64,000 bases of DNA from positions 310,001 through 374,000 of the forward strand of contig PVNI01000004.1 in the NCBI GenBank assembly GCA_003001795.1, given 5' to 3'. The translations under genes and the position numbers were made by a program. The notes under the pieces are model-generated. The model worked only from the letters and a program-made list of their open reading frames with translations. It was not told where the DNA came from and made no database searches. This stretch comes from Actinomadura viridilutea. Lineage in GTDB: Bacteria > Actinomycetota > Actinomycetes > Streptosporangiales > Streptosporangiaceae. Below are positions 17,924 through 26,378 of the stretch, piece by piece (position 1 is the first letter of the stretch; the number at the start of each line of letters is the position of its first letter).

Positions 17924-17999
17924 GCCCTCGTAGCTCAGGGGATAGAGCACCGCTCTCCTAAAGCGGGTGTCGCAGGTTCGAATCCTGCCGGGGGCGCCA
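17924..17999 (+). tRNA. tRNA-Arg (anticodon CCT)
   Basis: A 76-nt cloverleaf including an encoded CCA. The acceptor is GCCCTCG/CGGGGGC, the D arm is GCTC-AGGGGATA-GAGC, the anticodon stem CCGCT/AGCGG carries loop CTCCTAA (anticodon CCT, decoding AGG), and the T arm is GCAGG-TTCGAAT-CCTGC. The discriminator is G. A recombinase remnant lies just past its 3' end, so it has served as an integration site. Confidence 0.96.
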
Positions 18000-18017
18000 C
18001 CATCACCAGGCAGAAGA

Positions 18018-18051
18018 AGCCCCTGACCAGCACAAACGCTGGCCAGGGGCT
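18018..18051 (+). terminator. Hairpin after tRNA-Arg
   Basis: A 14-bp stem with one mismatch (18018-18031 with 18038-18051) closes an ACAAAC loop, 18 bp after the tRNA. It is the likely tRNA terminator. Confidence 0.7.
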
Positions 18052-18060
18052 CATCGCTGT

Positions 18061-18100
18061 ATGCGGCTCTATGCGGTTGGATGCGGCTGACTGCGGTTGA
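18061..18100. repeat. Four short direct repeats near the tRNA-Arg attachment region
   Basis: TGCGGYT occurs four times in 40 bp with about 10-bp periodicity (roughly 18063, 18073, 18083 and 18093). Such short iterons near a recombinase gene can be arm-type binding sites for integrase or Xis. Here they lie between the tRNA and the recombinase remnant. Confidence 0.4.
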
Positions 18101-18319
18101 TCATTCCCAATGCGTTCCCACGCCGGGAGCAGTCAGCTGCACGGTCCACGTCTGTCCGCATCGGTTCGGAACACACGTCGGCTCCTCCCCGTCGCTGAGC
18201 GCAGACGGCGGCGGCCCCAGCGCCCCCACTCGTCGAGCCCGCTACCGCACTCGACGTGACCGTCCAGTACCAGGTGATCGTCCCAATACGGTCCCACGAG
18301 GACCGACGCTGGAGGTCAT

Positions 18320-18510
18320 CCGCCGTTGAGGGCGTCGGAGACGCGGCGCTCGGGATCTCGTCTTGTCCGACGATGCACTTGGCGTAGATCTTGAGCAGCA
18401 CCTCAACACTGTGGCCGGCCCGCTCGGCAATCTGGGATGCCGGGACGCCCGCGTTGAGCCACGTCGAAACGCACGCGTGACGCAGATTGCCCTCGTTCGC
18501 GACGCGTCGG
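18320..18510 (-). pseudogene. Tyrosine recombinase, C-terminal remnant
   Basis: The minus strand reads NEGNLRHACVSTWLNAGVPA then SQIAERAGHSVEVLLKIYAK. This carries the catalytic R, the H of GHS and the Tyr nucleophile. After GQDEI a one-base shift moves the true ending (PERRVSDALNGG-stop) into another frame. Everything before the NEGN segment is missing, so the catalytic HxxR region is only partly there. It points head-on at the 3' end of tRNA-Arg(CCT), as a resident integrase would. Confidence 0.75.
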
Positions 18511-18648
18511 CGTGGCTGTCACCTGTGAGGGACGGCCGACAGCCGGCTTGCGCGAAGGGGGTGCAGGCAGGTGATCGGTCATTACGTCGTCCGGCGCCAT
18601 CGATGATGACTGAGCGCATGCCGGAGGAGTCTCACGGCTGCACCCGCG

Positions 18649-18909
18649 CGTCCGTCGCGGATACCAGGACGTCGCCCGCACGGATGCGCTGCGGGGCACG
18701 TCCTGGTGCTGAGATCCGCTTCAGTCGCCGACGAGCGTGACCCCTGAGGAATCCGGAACCGGTCGATATCCACCGTCCTCACGTCGCACGTGTACGGCGG
18801 TCGGTGGTGGAAAGTGGGTCCCGAGCAAAGGAGGCCCGCCGCCGCATCCGGTCGTCCGTTGCGGCCACCCGGACGTCACCCGCAGGAATGCGCTGCGGGG
18901 CACGTCCTG
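18649..18909. repeat. 57-bp imperfect direct repeat (18649-18705 and 18853-18909)
   Basis: The two copies match at 50 of 57 positions and end in the same GCTGCGGGGCACGTCCTG. Read on the minus strand, both keep the frame QRI-x-AGDV-x-V-x-ATD-x-R, so they are probably diverged copies of one lost coding sequence. A duplicated end of the metallo-hydrolase gene sits between them. Confidence 0.6.
18721..18829 (-). pseudogene. Duplicated 3' end of an MBL-fold hydrolase gene
   Basis: The minus strand encodes LLGTHFPPPTAVHVRREDGG and then YRPVPDSSGVTLVGD-stop. It differs at only a handful of positions from the C-terminus of the intact MBL hydrolase encoded about 500 bp to the right (LLGTHFPPPTAGHVQREDGG, YRLIPAPSRVTPVGS). 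Similarity ends abruptly at about 18830. It is a leftover of a second, diverged copy. Confidence 0.75.
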
Positions 18910-18986
18910 AGTTGCATGCCGATGTCACGGATGGTGCTTGCCAGAACCTCCTCTGTGATCACTGCCGTGGTGGCATATCACCAGGT

Positions 18987-19256
18987 GTGCGATCAGCCGG
19001 GTCGGTCCTGGCGCTGGCCGGCGCCGTGCTCGTCTTGCACAGCGGCACGGCAGGGGGGCACGGCCGCGGACGTCGCGGCCTCCGGGGGCGCCGCACGCGT
19101 GCCGTCCGGGCGCGTCGCGCCCGCGTCGGGGCACGAGCGGATCGCCCAGACGTGCCGGTCGATCGCGGACCCGCGGACCGTGCGGACGCTCGGCCGCGCG
19201 ATCGACTGGGCGCTGAGCGGACGCACCGGCACCGAGTCCGTGGCCCTGTGGTCCAC
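18987..19256 (+). pseudogene. Truncated exported serine-hydrolase (beta-lactamase-like) gene
   Basis: From a GTG the frame gives a signal peptide (VRSAGSVLALAGAVLVLHSG). A one-base shift inside a six-G run near 19055 then leads to ASGHERIAQTCRSIADPRTV and LGRAIDWALSGRTGTESVAL. The latter resembles the start of class-A-beta-lactamase-like hydrolases in actinomycetes, where TGTESVALYD precedes the catalytic domain. The sequence stops dead at 19256, where the metallo-hydrolase gene end begins, so the catalytic part has been deleted. The family call is tentative. Confidence 0.5.
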
Positions 19257-19257
19257 T

Positions 19258-20187
19258 TCAGCTGCCGACGGGCGTGACCCGTGAGGGGGCCGGTATCAGT
19301 CGGTATCCACCGTCCTCGCGTTGCACGTGTCCGGCGGTCGGCGGCGGGAAGTGGGTTCCCAGCAGGAGAGTCGACGTTCCGGCCAGTGAGCTGAGCAGCT
19401 GGTTGCGGGTCCTGGCCGCGAGTTCGGGAGCGATGTCCACACAGCTGCAGAGCTCCGGATGCGCCATCTGGACCGGGTGGTGGATGCTGTCGCCGGTGAT
19501 CAGTGCGGTCTCGCCGCGGCTGCTCAATTCCACCGCCACCTGCCCCGGTGTGTGGCCAGGGGCGGGCAGCAAACGGATGCCTGGCGCGATGTCCGTGCCC
19601 TCGTCCGCGACATCGATGAGGTCGAGCAGACCCGCTTCCCGTACGGGGTGGACCGAGTCCCGGAACATCTGCCGACGGGCCTCCTCCATGTCGACACCCG
19701 CCCAGTAGGTCCACTCGGTGCGTGAGGTGAGATAGCGCGCGTTCGGGAAGGTGGGCACCCAGGCGTCACCCTGGGCGCGCGTGTTCCACCCCACGTGGTC
19801 GGCGTGGAGGTGGGTCAGGACCACGACGTCAACGCTCTCCGGCGGGAAGCCGGCAGCGCGCAGCCGTGCCTCGTAGTCGGTGTTGAGGTTGTGCCAGGCG
19901 GGGTTGGCGCGCGGCTTGCCGTTTCCGATGCCGGTGTCCACCAGCACCCGCATGCCGTCCACCTCGATGGCGAAGCTGTGGCTGGTCAGGCGCAGGACGC
20001 CTTGTTCGTCGGCGAATTCAGGGCTCAGCCAGGGTGTCCGACTGACGAGCTCGGTGGTCGCCTCGGGCAGCAGCCACGGACCGGTCTGAGGCGGCAGGGT
20101 CACTTCGTCGATGCGTCGCACGGTGAGGTCTCCCACCGTCCAGGAAAAGGGAGTAGCGGACCTGGTCGTTTGCGATGAGGTGGACAC
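19258..20187 (-). CDS. MBL-fold metallo-hydrolase
   Basis: A 309-residue metallo-beta-lactamase-fold hydrolase, probably a lactonase- or esterase-like enzyme. It has the zinc motif VVLTHLHADHVGW (HxHxDH), the later ligand His in PAPGHTPGQVAVEL, the Asp in ALITGDSIHHPVQM and a C-terminal His in LLGTHFPPP. The GTG at 20187 has AAGGAA four bases upstream and is preferred; the frame is open further into the MFS gene but without a start signal. It shares the minus-strand unit with the MFS gene under the 25-bp palindromes near 21.5 kb. A diverged copy of its 3' end lies at 18.7 kb. Confidence 0.88.
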   Translation of the reverse strand: MSTSSQTTRSATPFSWTVGDLTVRRIDEVTLPPQTGPWLLPEATTELVSRTPWLSPEFADEQGVLRLTSHSFAIEVDGMRVLVDTGIGNGKPRANPAWHNLNTDYEARLRAAGFPPESVDVVVLTHLHADHVGWNTRAQGDAWVPTFPNARYLTSRTEWTYWAGVDMEEARRQMFRDSVHPVREAGLLDLIDVADEGTDIAPGIRLLPAPGHTPGQVAVELSSRGETALITGDSIHHPVQMAHPELCSCVDIAPELAARTRNQLLSSLAGTSTLLLGTHFPPPTAGHVQREDGGYRLIPAPSRVTPVGS

Positions 20188-21490
20188 GGCGTTCCTTAGC
20201 TGTTGAGGGTTGCGGGGACGGAGATATCTGAAGCGGATGTGCAGTTGCTCGTTGCCGGACGAGGGTGGGCTTCCAGGACGGTGTCCGACGCAGCTGCGCG
20301 GTGAGCGTCGCGACCGCGACGGTCGCCAATATGGCCGTGCAGCCGGCATAGGCCACTGCTGCCGCACGCAATCCGATGTCGGCGGCGAGCGCGCCGGCGC
20401 CGATGGCGGGCAGGCTCATCGCCAGGTAGCTGAGTACGTAGTAGGAGGCGAGCGTGCCGCCTTTCTGTCGGACGGGGGCCGAGGCGACGACCGCGCGCAG
20501 CGTCCCCTGAGAGACGGCTCCGAAGCCGAACCCGGCCAGTGCCGCCCCGGCGAAGAGGAGTACGGGGCCAGAGAAATGGACGGCACCCAGGGTCAGGACG
20601 GCCGCCGGAATCATCGCGGAGCTCCCGAGAAGAGCGGAGACCTCGGCACGCATCCTGCGCGTGAAGTACACCGTCGGGGCGGCGACGGCAGTCAGGGTGA
20701 AGAAGACCATGCCGTCGGCGTATTCGGGTCCGCCGGGTGAGACGAGCCGTGTGAGGCCCGGTCCCAGGGACGAGTAGAAGCCGCCGAATGCCCAGACGGC
20801 GACGATGCCGGCGCCGTTGAGGAGGAGAGTGCGGGCGGCCGCCGACGGCAGGGCCAGGTGGGGCCGCATCGCACGCAATGCCCCGGGACGGCGGCGGACG
20901 GTCTCGGGCGTCAAGACAAGGGCGATGGCCTGCGCGGCGAACACGATGATCAGGGCGGCGTACACCGTGAGCGTCGGAACAGGGGCGAAGCGCACCATGA
21001 GGGCGGCCGACAGGACGCCGACCGCCATGCCCGTCGCCGGAGCGATGCTGTTGGCCAGCGCGGGGCGTCCCGGACGGGCGGGGTCGTCCAGGTCGAGGAG
21101 AGCCGCACCGGCCGCGCTGGTCGCCGCCCCGGTCGCGATCCCCTGCAGCACGCGGGCGGCGATCAGGGCGGTCAGGCCGCCGGCCGTCGCGAACAGCGCC
21201 ATGGAGGCGATCTGGACCGCGAGCGCGCCCAAGAGCACGGGGCGGCGTCCGAGATGGTCGGAAAGGGTCCCGGTCGTCAGCAGTGCGATCAGGAGCGCCA
21301 GCGCGTAGGCGCTGAAGACCACGGTGATGTCGAGAGCCGACAACCGCCATTGGGCCTGGTAGCGGGGGTACAGCGGGGTTGGCGCGCTGGACGCGGCGAG
21401 CAGCGCGATCAGGATCGAGGCGTGCAACGCGAACGGCAGGCGTCCGGATGGGGAGGTGCGGGGGCCGAGCCCCGCAAGGACGCACGGCAT
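20018..21490 (-). CDS. MFS transporter with an over-long, overlapping C-terminus
   Basis: A 490-residue open frame. Residues 1-400 make a normal 12-segment major-facilitator transporter with the loop motifs TGTLSDHLGRRPVLLGAL (after TM2) and RVLQGIATGAATSAAGAALL. The last roughly 80 residues (from PSWKPTLVRQ) are hydrophilic. The frame overlaps the start of the MBL hydrolase gene by 170 bases, reading the same DNA in another frame. The original stop has probably been lost by a small indel near 20260-20280. The transporter body is intact, so the pump may still work. Likely role: export of a compound related to the amidase/MBL substrates. Confidence 0.85.
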   Translation of the reverse strand: MPCVLAGLGPRTSPSGRLPFALHASILIALLAASSAPTPLYPRYQAQWRLSALDITVVFSAYALALLIALLTTGTLSDHLGRRPVLLGALAVQIASMALFATAGGLTALIAARVLQGIATGAATSAAGAALLDLDDPARPGRPALANSIAPATGMAVGVLSAALMVRFAPVPTLTVYAALIIVFAAQAIALVLTPETVRRRPGALRAMRPHLALPSAAARTLLLNGAGIVAVWAFGGFYSSLGPGLTRLVSPGGPEYADGMVFFTLTAVAAPTVYFTRRMRAEVSALLGSSAMIPAAVLTLGAVHFSGPVLLFAGAALAGFGFGAVSQGTLRAVVASAPVRQKGGTLASYYVLSYLAMSLPAIGAGALAADIGLRAAAVAYAGCTAILATVAVATLTAQLRRTPSWKPTLVRQRATAHPLQISPSPQPSTAKERRVHLIANDQVRYSLFLDGGRPHRATHRRSDPAASDRSVAAARGDHRARQSDTLAEP

Positions 21491-21506
21491 GAGAGCCCTT
21501 CCTGCG

Positions 21507-21531
21507 CTTAAAGCAACTGGTTTGCTTTAAG
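21507..21531. promoter_or_regulatory. Operator 1: 25-bp palindrome before the MFS gene
   Basis: Perfect 10-bp arms CTTAAAGCAA and TTGCTTTAAG surround a 5-bp centre, 16 bp upstream of the MFS start codon. It is one of three related sites in the unit, presumably bound by the TetR protein at 23.4 kb. Confidence 0.8.
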
Positions 21532-21552
21532 CCACCGTAGGCCCTACGCTCC

Positions 21553-21577
21553 CTTAAAGCAAATCATTTGCGTTTAC
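21553..21577. promoter_or_regulatory. Operator 2: second copy in the divergent promoter
   Basis: The left arm CTTAAAGCAA is identical to operator 1. The right arm TTGCGTTTAC keeps 7 of 10 positions. It lies 61 bp before the AtzG-like start, so the two sites serve the divergent promoters. Confidence 0.75.
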
Positions 21578-21637
21578 GGGTCGGCGGTCTTGGACGAGGC
21601 CCCGGCCCGTCGCGCCGTACCGATCCCGAAGGAAGCC

Positions 21638-21844
21638 ATGACCAGCGAACTCACCCCCCAAGAGGCGGCCCGAGGGGCGCTGCGGGCGGGGCTCCCCCTG
21701 CCGGACGACCGACATGAAGCAGTGGCCAGGACAGCCGCCCACATCCACTCCGTGATCAGCACGTTGCGCGAGCTCGACTTCGGAGAGACCCCTCCCGCGT
21801 CCTCCTACCGAGCCGGACGGGAGGACGCCGATGCAACCGTTTGA
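21638..21844 (+). CDS. AtzG-like small amidase partner (DUF4089 type)
   Basis: A 68-residue protein starting at ATG 21638 behind GAAGGAAG. The pattern (acidic start, LRAGLPLPDDRHEAVARTAA helix, LRELDFGETPPASSYR ending) is that of AtzG/DUF4089 proteins, the GatC-like partners of AtzE-type amidases. It overlaps the amidase gene by 14 bases, so the two products are co-translated and should form a complex. Confidence 0.8.
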   Translation: MTSELTPQEAARGALRAGLPLPDDRHEAVARTAAHIHSVISTLRELDFGETPPASSYRAGREDADATV

Positions 21845-23225
21845 GCTGTCGCTGTTCGAAGCCTCCCGTGCGGTGCGCGCACGCGAGCTGTCCCCCGTCG
21901 AACTCACCGAATCGGTGCTCGCCCGTATCGCCGCCGTCGAAGGACGGCTGGGCGCCTACGTCACCGTCGCCGCCGACGCTGCCCTGGCCGCGGCCGCCCG
22001 CGCCGAACGGGAGATCTCCGAGAGCGGCCCGCGCGGGCCGCTGCACGGGATCCCCATGGCCCTCAAGGATCTGATCGACGTAGCGGGGATGCCCACCACG
22101 GCGAGCTCGCGCGTCCGTGCGGGGCACGTGGCCGAACGCGACAGCCGGGTGGCCGAACTGCTCGGCGCCGCCGGGGCCGTCCTCCTGGGCAAGACCCACA
22201 CGCACGAGTTCGCCTACGGCCTGACGACTCCGCGGACGAACAACGCCTGGGACCAGAGCCGGGTCGCGGGCGGGTCGAGCGGCGGCTCGGCGGCGGCCGT
22301 CGCCGCAGGCACGGCGACGTTCGCCATCGGCACGGACACGGGCGGTTCCATTCGGGTCCCCGCGGCACTGAACGGCGTGGTGGGCCTCAAACCCACCTAC
22401 GGCCTGGTCCCGCGAACAGGTGTGACCTCGCTGTCCTGGTCCCTGGACCATGTGGGCCCTCTGGCCCGTACTGTCCAGGACGTCGCGCTGGTGCTGTCGG
22501 CGATCGCCGTCCACGACCCGCGCGACCCGGCGAGCGTGCCCGCCCCCGAGCCGGACGCCTTCGCGGGAGGCGGCGACCTGCGGGGGCTGAAGGTCGGCGT
22601 ACCGCGGAACCACTACTTCGACCGGGTCTCGCCCGAGGTCGAGGAGTCCGTGCGCGGCGCGATCGAGCGGCTGGCGGAGCTGGGGGCGGAGCTGGTCGAC
22701 GTCGAGATTCCGATGGCGCGTTACATCCAGGCTGTTCAGTGGGGGCTGATGGTTCCCGAGGCCACGGCGTACCACGAGCGGTCGCTGCGAGCCGTCCCCG
22801 ACCTGTACGCGGCGGACGTCCGCGTCCTGCTGGAGGCCGGCGCACTCACCTCGGCGGGCGACTACCTGCGCGCCCAGCGGGCCCGCACCATGATGCGAGA
22901 CGCCTGGGCTCGCATGTTCGATGGGATCGATGTCCTCGCCGCACCGACGGTGCCGATGACCGCCGTCGAGAAGGGGCGGGAAGCCGTCGAGTGGGCCGAC
23001 GGCACGACCGAGACCGTGTCGGACGGCTACGTCCGTCTCTGTGCACCCGCGAACATCACCGGTGTTCCGGCCCTCACCCTGCCGGTCGGTCACGACGGCG
23101 CCGGACTGCCGATCGGTATGCAGCTGATGGCGCGTCCCTTCCACGACGCGACCGTGCTGCGTGTGGGCCGCGTCTACGAGGAGTCCGTGGCCGGCGCGGG
23201 ACGGCTTGCTCCCCTCGCCGCCTGA
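21831..23225 (+). CDS. Amidase-signature hydrolase, AtzE-like
   Basis: A 464-residue amidase-signature enzyme. The Ser-cisSer-Lys triad is complete: Lys in GIPMALKDLIDVAGMP (about 79), the cis-Ser in VAGGSSGGSAAAVAAG and the nucleophile Ser in IGTDTGGSIRVPAA. It also carries the family motif GVVGLKPTYGLVPRTG. With AtzG-like partners such enzymes hydrolyse ureides and carboxybiuret-type amides, but the real substrate is unknown. It lies divergent from the MFS/MBL genes and upstream of the TetR gene. Confidence 0.92.
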   Translation: MQPFELSLFEASRAVRARELSPVELTESVLARIAAVEGRLGAYVTVAADAALAAAARAEREISESGPRGPLHGIPMALKDLIDVAGMPTTASSRVRAGHVAERDSRVAELLGAAGAVLLGKTHTHEFAYGLTTPRTNNAWDQSRVAGGSSGGSAAAVAAGTATFAIGTDTGGSIRVPAALNGVVGLKPTYGLVPRTGVTSLSWSLDHVGPLARTVQDVALVLSAIAVHDPRDPASVPAPEPDAFAGGGDLRGLKVGVPRNHYFDRVSPEVEESVRGAIERLAELGAELVDVEIPMARYIQAVQWGLMVPEATAYHERSLRAVPDLYAADVRVLLEAGALTSAGDYLRAQRARTMMRDAWARMFDGIDVLAAPTVPMTAVEKGREAVEWADGTTETVSDGYVRLCAPANITGVPALTLPVGHDGAGLPIGMQLMARPFHDATVLRVGRVYEESVAGAGRLAPLAA

Positions 23226-23334
23226 GAAGAGGCGGACGTTCCAGCCGGCATGCGGTCGCGTCGCCGCGGGGGCGTCCGCCGTACTCGGGCATTCGGATGC
23301 ACAGCCCTGCGGGTCACCCGACACCGACCACCGT

Positions 23335-23359
23335 CTTGAAGCAACAAATGCGCATTAAG
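23335..23359. promoter_or_regulatory. Operator 3: autoregulatory site before tetR
   Basis: The arms CTTGAAGCAA and GCGCATTAAG flank a 5-bp centre in the same 10-5-10 layout as the two sites at 21.5 kb. It ends nine bases before the TetR ATG and overlaps its ribosome-binding region, as expected for autorepression. Confidence 0.7.
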
Positions 23360-23368
23360 GTGGACCGC

Positions 23369-24010
23369 ATGAGCCCGAGGCCCATGGTCCGCCCCGGCGG
23401 GCGCAGCGCGCGCATCCAGGAGTCCGTTCATACGGCGGTGCGTGAGCTGCTCGAGGACGTGGGCCGCGAGGCGCTCACGGTCCCGATGGTGGCCGCTCGG
23501 GCGGGCGTGACCCCCTCCACGATCTACCGTCGTTGGGGAACCCTGCAGGAACTGCTATCCGACGTGGCCGTCGAACGGCTGCGCCCGGAAGGCGAGCCGC
23601 CTGATCTCGGAAGCCTGCGGGCCGATCTCGACGCGTGGGCGGAGCAGTTCCTCGACGAGATGGCCTCGCCGCCCGGGCGCGCCTACATCCGGGACGCCCT
23701 GGTCGGCGACCCCGATGGCACCAATGCCGGTCAGTGTTCGGCGTACGCCGCGGAGCAGATCGACACCGTGTTGGCCCGTGCGGCGCAACGGGGGGAGCCG
23801 GTGCCCGACCGGGAACTGGTGATCGACCGCGTCGTGGCGCCGATCATGTACCGCATCCTCTTCCGCCCCGGCCGACTGGACGCCGCATACGCCCGCGAGC
23901 TCGTGGCGAACGCCCTGTGCACCGTGGAGATCGAGCCCGGGCCCCGGGCCGTCGAGCACACGGGGAACGAGCCGTCAGCAGCTTCCGGCCGAGACGATCG
24001 CCGACCGTGA
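23369..24010 (+). CDS. TetR-family repressor
   Basis: A 213-residue regulator. The N-terminal helix-turn-helix (about 15-60) reads ARIQESVHTAVRELLEDVGR and VPMVAARAGVTPSTIYRRWG, the classic TetR signature. The C-terminal ligand domain (about 70-190) is of the TetR_C type with RPGRAYIRD-like features. The ATG at 23369 is preferred because AAGGTGG lies just before it. Three copies of one palindrome in this unit make it the likely controller of the MFS/MBL and AtzG/AtzE operons and of itself. Confidence 0.9.
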   Translation: MSPRPMVRPGGRSARIQESVHTAVRELLEDVGREALTVPMVAARAGVTPSTIYRRWGTLQELLSDVAVERLRPEGEPPDLGSLRADLDAWAEQFLDEMASPPGRAYIRDALVGDPDGTNAGQCSAYAAEQIDTVLARAAQRGEPVPDRELVIDRVVAPIMYRILFRPGRLDAAYARELVANALCTVEIEPGPRAVEHTGNEPSAASGRDDRRP

Positions 24011-24292
24011 TTCTCGCGGTGGTCGCCGGGCGCACGGCTACCGCGGCGCCGCTCCAGGCGACGCGCCACCGGGCCTCAGGTCGCCGTTGAGTTGCCGCGT
24101 CCGTCTGCTGAGGCACCCGTACGGATGGACACAGCGACACCGATAAGACCTTCCGAACAAATGCCCGGCGGCATCCCTCAGCGTCCAACAATTCACGAAG
24201 GTCCCACGGGGCCGGAACCGGTGGTGCCCGCGCATCGTCCGTGACGAGAGGTCAGGGATGTCGTCTCGCCCTATGGGCTGCAAGGAGCGTTG

Positions 24293-25939
24293 ATGCCCGC
24301 TGAACCGGATCCGCGCTTGAACCGTCTGTTCCCCTCCATGGCGAGGAGCGTCTTGGCCGCTGCCCCGGCCGAGTGGAGCCGTGCCGTCTACAAGGTGGAG
24401 GCGACCCCAGGCTGTAGCTCGACGAGCCTGACCTACGACACCGCGGACGGCCGGATAGGCCGCACAGCCGACCTCGACGACGAGGTGGTGATGACGCTCA
24501 TCAACCTGGTCGGCGAGGACGACGCGGGCTTCGACATCGAACTGACGGTGCGGCCGGACGGCGACTACGAGGCGGCCGTGTCGATCCGCGAAGACACTGG
24601 ACTGGTCGCCAAGGATCGGGGCTACTTCTCCATCCTCGATCCGGGGCACCGCCCGCCGCCCTACCGCGGATCCGAGCCTGATGAGACGGGGCCGCGCGAC
24701 CCCTCGGAGGCGGGCGATCCCGACGAGGTCGGACGGCTCATCCGCGAATACCTGTCCCGGGTGTACGCGATATTCGGCAAGCGTCTGCGCACCGACGAGG
24801 AGCGTCCCGACAGCCCGGCGGACATTCGGCGGCACCTCGACGCCCTGGAGCGCCGCACGGGTGTGACGCTCCCGGCCGATCTGCGGGCCGCGTACGAACA
24901 GGCGTGGGGTCTGGACTACCGGGCGTTCTACCCCTGGAGTTGGCTGCCGCCGGATTGGCTGGACGGCGCGCTGACCAACATGCGCGAGGTCATCGGATGG
25001 TGGCCTGGCTGGAAGCTCGGCTGGAAGGAGGTGGTCTGCGACGCGAGCCCGCCCGGTGCCGTGCGGCGGGTGAAGTGCCATCCGGCCTGGATCCCCTTCT
25101 GCGACGGCCCGGATCAGAGCTATCTCGCGGTCGACATGAGCCCGGGACCCGAGGGACGGCCCGGTCAGGTGATCCTCGTCGGCCGCTCCTGGGGCGACGG
25201 GGCGGAGTACGTGGCCGATTCGGTGACGACTCTGATCCGCAACCAGCTCGCGGCGCTCGACCGGGGCGATTTCGACGCCGACGTCCAGGAGATGACGCTG
25301 TCGCTGCATGGCGAGCAGTTCGAGTTCGGCCGGGCGGAGGCGGCCCGTGAGTGGCGGGGCCAGGCCGCCGACCTCGCCCGCGACGACATCACCCCGGAGC
25401 TGCAGCGGATGTTGATCTGGCAGGGCAAGCGGGTGGACCTGGAGATGCTGCGGGACGCCCCCATGCTGCGCGAGCTGCTGGTGCACAGCACCGTCTGCGA
25501 CCTCGCACCGCTGCGCGACCTGCCCCTGGAGTCCCTGCAGCTGAAGACCGCACGAACCGATCTCACGCCGCTGGCGGGCCACCCGACCCTGAGGGTGATC
25601 GCGCTGGAGACGACACTGGCCGAACCGATCGACCTGGCCCCGCTGCGCACGATGCCGGCGATCGACGGCCTGGACCTGTCCAAGGCCGGCGTGACGGGCC
25701 TGGACGCGATCGCGGAGCTGGACGGGCTGCGCTACCTGGCCCTGAACCCGGATCAGTGGCGGGAGCTGCACGAACGCATCGGCGGCCTGCACCGCCTGCC
25801 GCCGTTGGCCGCCGCCCACATCGCCCCCGCACCCTCCGACGACGTCGTGAGGCATGAGGAGGCCGTCGAATGGGCCGGCCGGCTCCCGGGCGGCGACCGC
25901 CCGCAGGTCCTGAGGTATACCGGCCGGGCCGAACGGTAG
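24293..25939 (+). CDS. SMI1/KNR4-domain protein with repeat-like C-terminus
   Basis: A 548-residue cytosolic protein in three parts. Residues 1-125 resemble immunity-type domains of the DUF600/YezG kind (acidic, VVMTLINLVGEDDAGFDIEL). Residues about 175-330 are an SMI1/KNR4 domain (IRRHLDALERRTGVTLPADL ... WLPPDWLDGALTNMREVIGW). Residues about 395-505 form leucine-rich-repeat-like units (LRDLPLESLQL, TDLTPLAGHPTLRVIAL, LDLSKAGVTGLDAIAELDGL). SMI1/KNR4 proteins often neutralise polymorphic toxins, but no toxin gene is adjacent. AAGGAG lies just upstream. Confidence 0.8.
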   Translation: MPAEPDPRLNRLFPSMARSVLAAAPAEWSRAVYKVEATPGCSSTSLTYDTADGRIGRTADLDDEVVMTLINLVGEDDAGFDIELTVRPDGDYEAAVSIREDTGLVAKDRGYFSILDPGHRPPPYRGSEPDETGPRDPSEAGDPDEVGRLIREYLSRVYAIFGKRLRTDEERPDSPADIRRHLDALERRTGVTLPADLRAAYEQAWGLDYRAFYPWSWLPPDWLDGALTNMREVIGWWPGWKLGWKEVVCDASPPGAVRRVKCHPAWIPFCDGPDQSYLAVDMSPGPEGRPGQVILVGRSWGDGAEYVADSVTTLIRNQLAALDRGDFDADVQEMTLSLHGEQFEFGRAEAAREWRGQAADLARDDITPELQRMLIWQGKRVDLEMLRDAPMLRELLVHSTVCDLAPLRDLPLESLQLKTARTDLTPLAGHPTLRVIALETTLAEPIDLAPLRTMPAIDGLDLSKAGVTGLDAIAELDGLRYLALNPDQWRELHERIGGLHRLPPLAAAHIAPAPSDDVVRHEEAVEWAGRLPGGDRPQVLRYTGRAER

Positions 25940-26378
25940 ACCTGTAGGGCGGACACTCGAATCCGGCACCGTCTGCGGTGGCCGTCCCTGCGAATCTCGG
26001 CGTGGACCGCAGCACGGGCGCCAGCCGACGCCAGAATCCGCCCGTCTGGAATGCGGCCTTGACAGCCTCAGCCTGCCCGACGAGGGCCTCGACACTGCGA
26101 CTGCTCCAGCAGCGTCACGGCCCTACGCGGACGCCCGCATGCTCCGCGTGGCATCAAACGCGAACCGACGAAGACCGCCGCAGGTTCCGGGGTTCGCCTG
26201 TGACCGAGCACCGGACTGGCCGGCGTGAGTACCACACCAGCAGAACCTGGCCGGTGCGGCCCCCAACCCAACGGCGGAAGGCTCAGGCAGCACGAACGCT
26301 AACGGGACAGCCCGCACGGCGGCCGAGGGTGTGCAGAGGGGCGGTGTCGTGGTTCCGCTACCGCATACCGTGTCGCGC
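25940..26378. other. 439-bp gap without a recognisable gene
   Basis: Open frames exist on both strands, but none shows motifs or a start signal. I see no RNA gene or strong hairpin. Confidence 0.5.

Noticed and set aside
23231..23277. Inverted repeat GGCGGACG ... CGTCCGCC after the amidase gene as terminator
   Set aside because: The loop is over 30 nt and there is no T-run; too weak to list.
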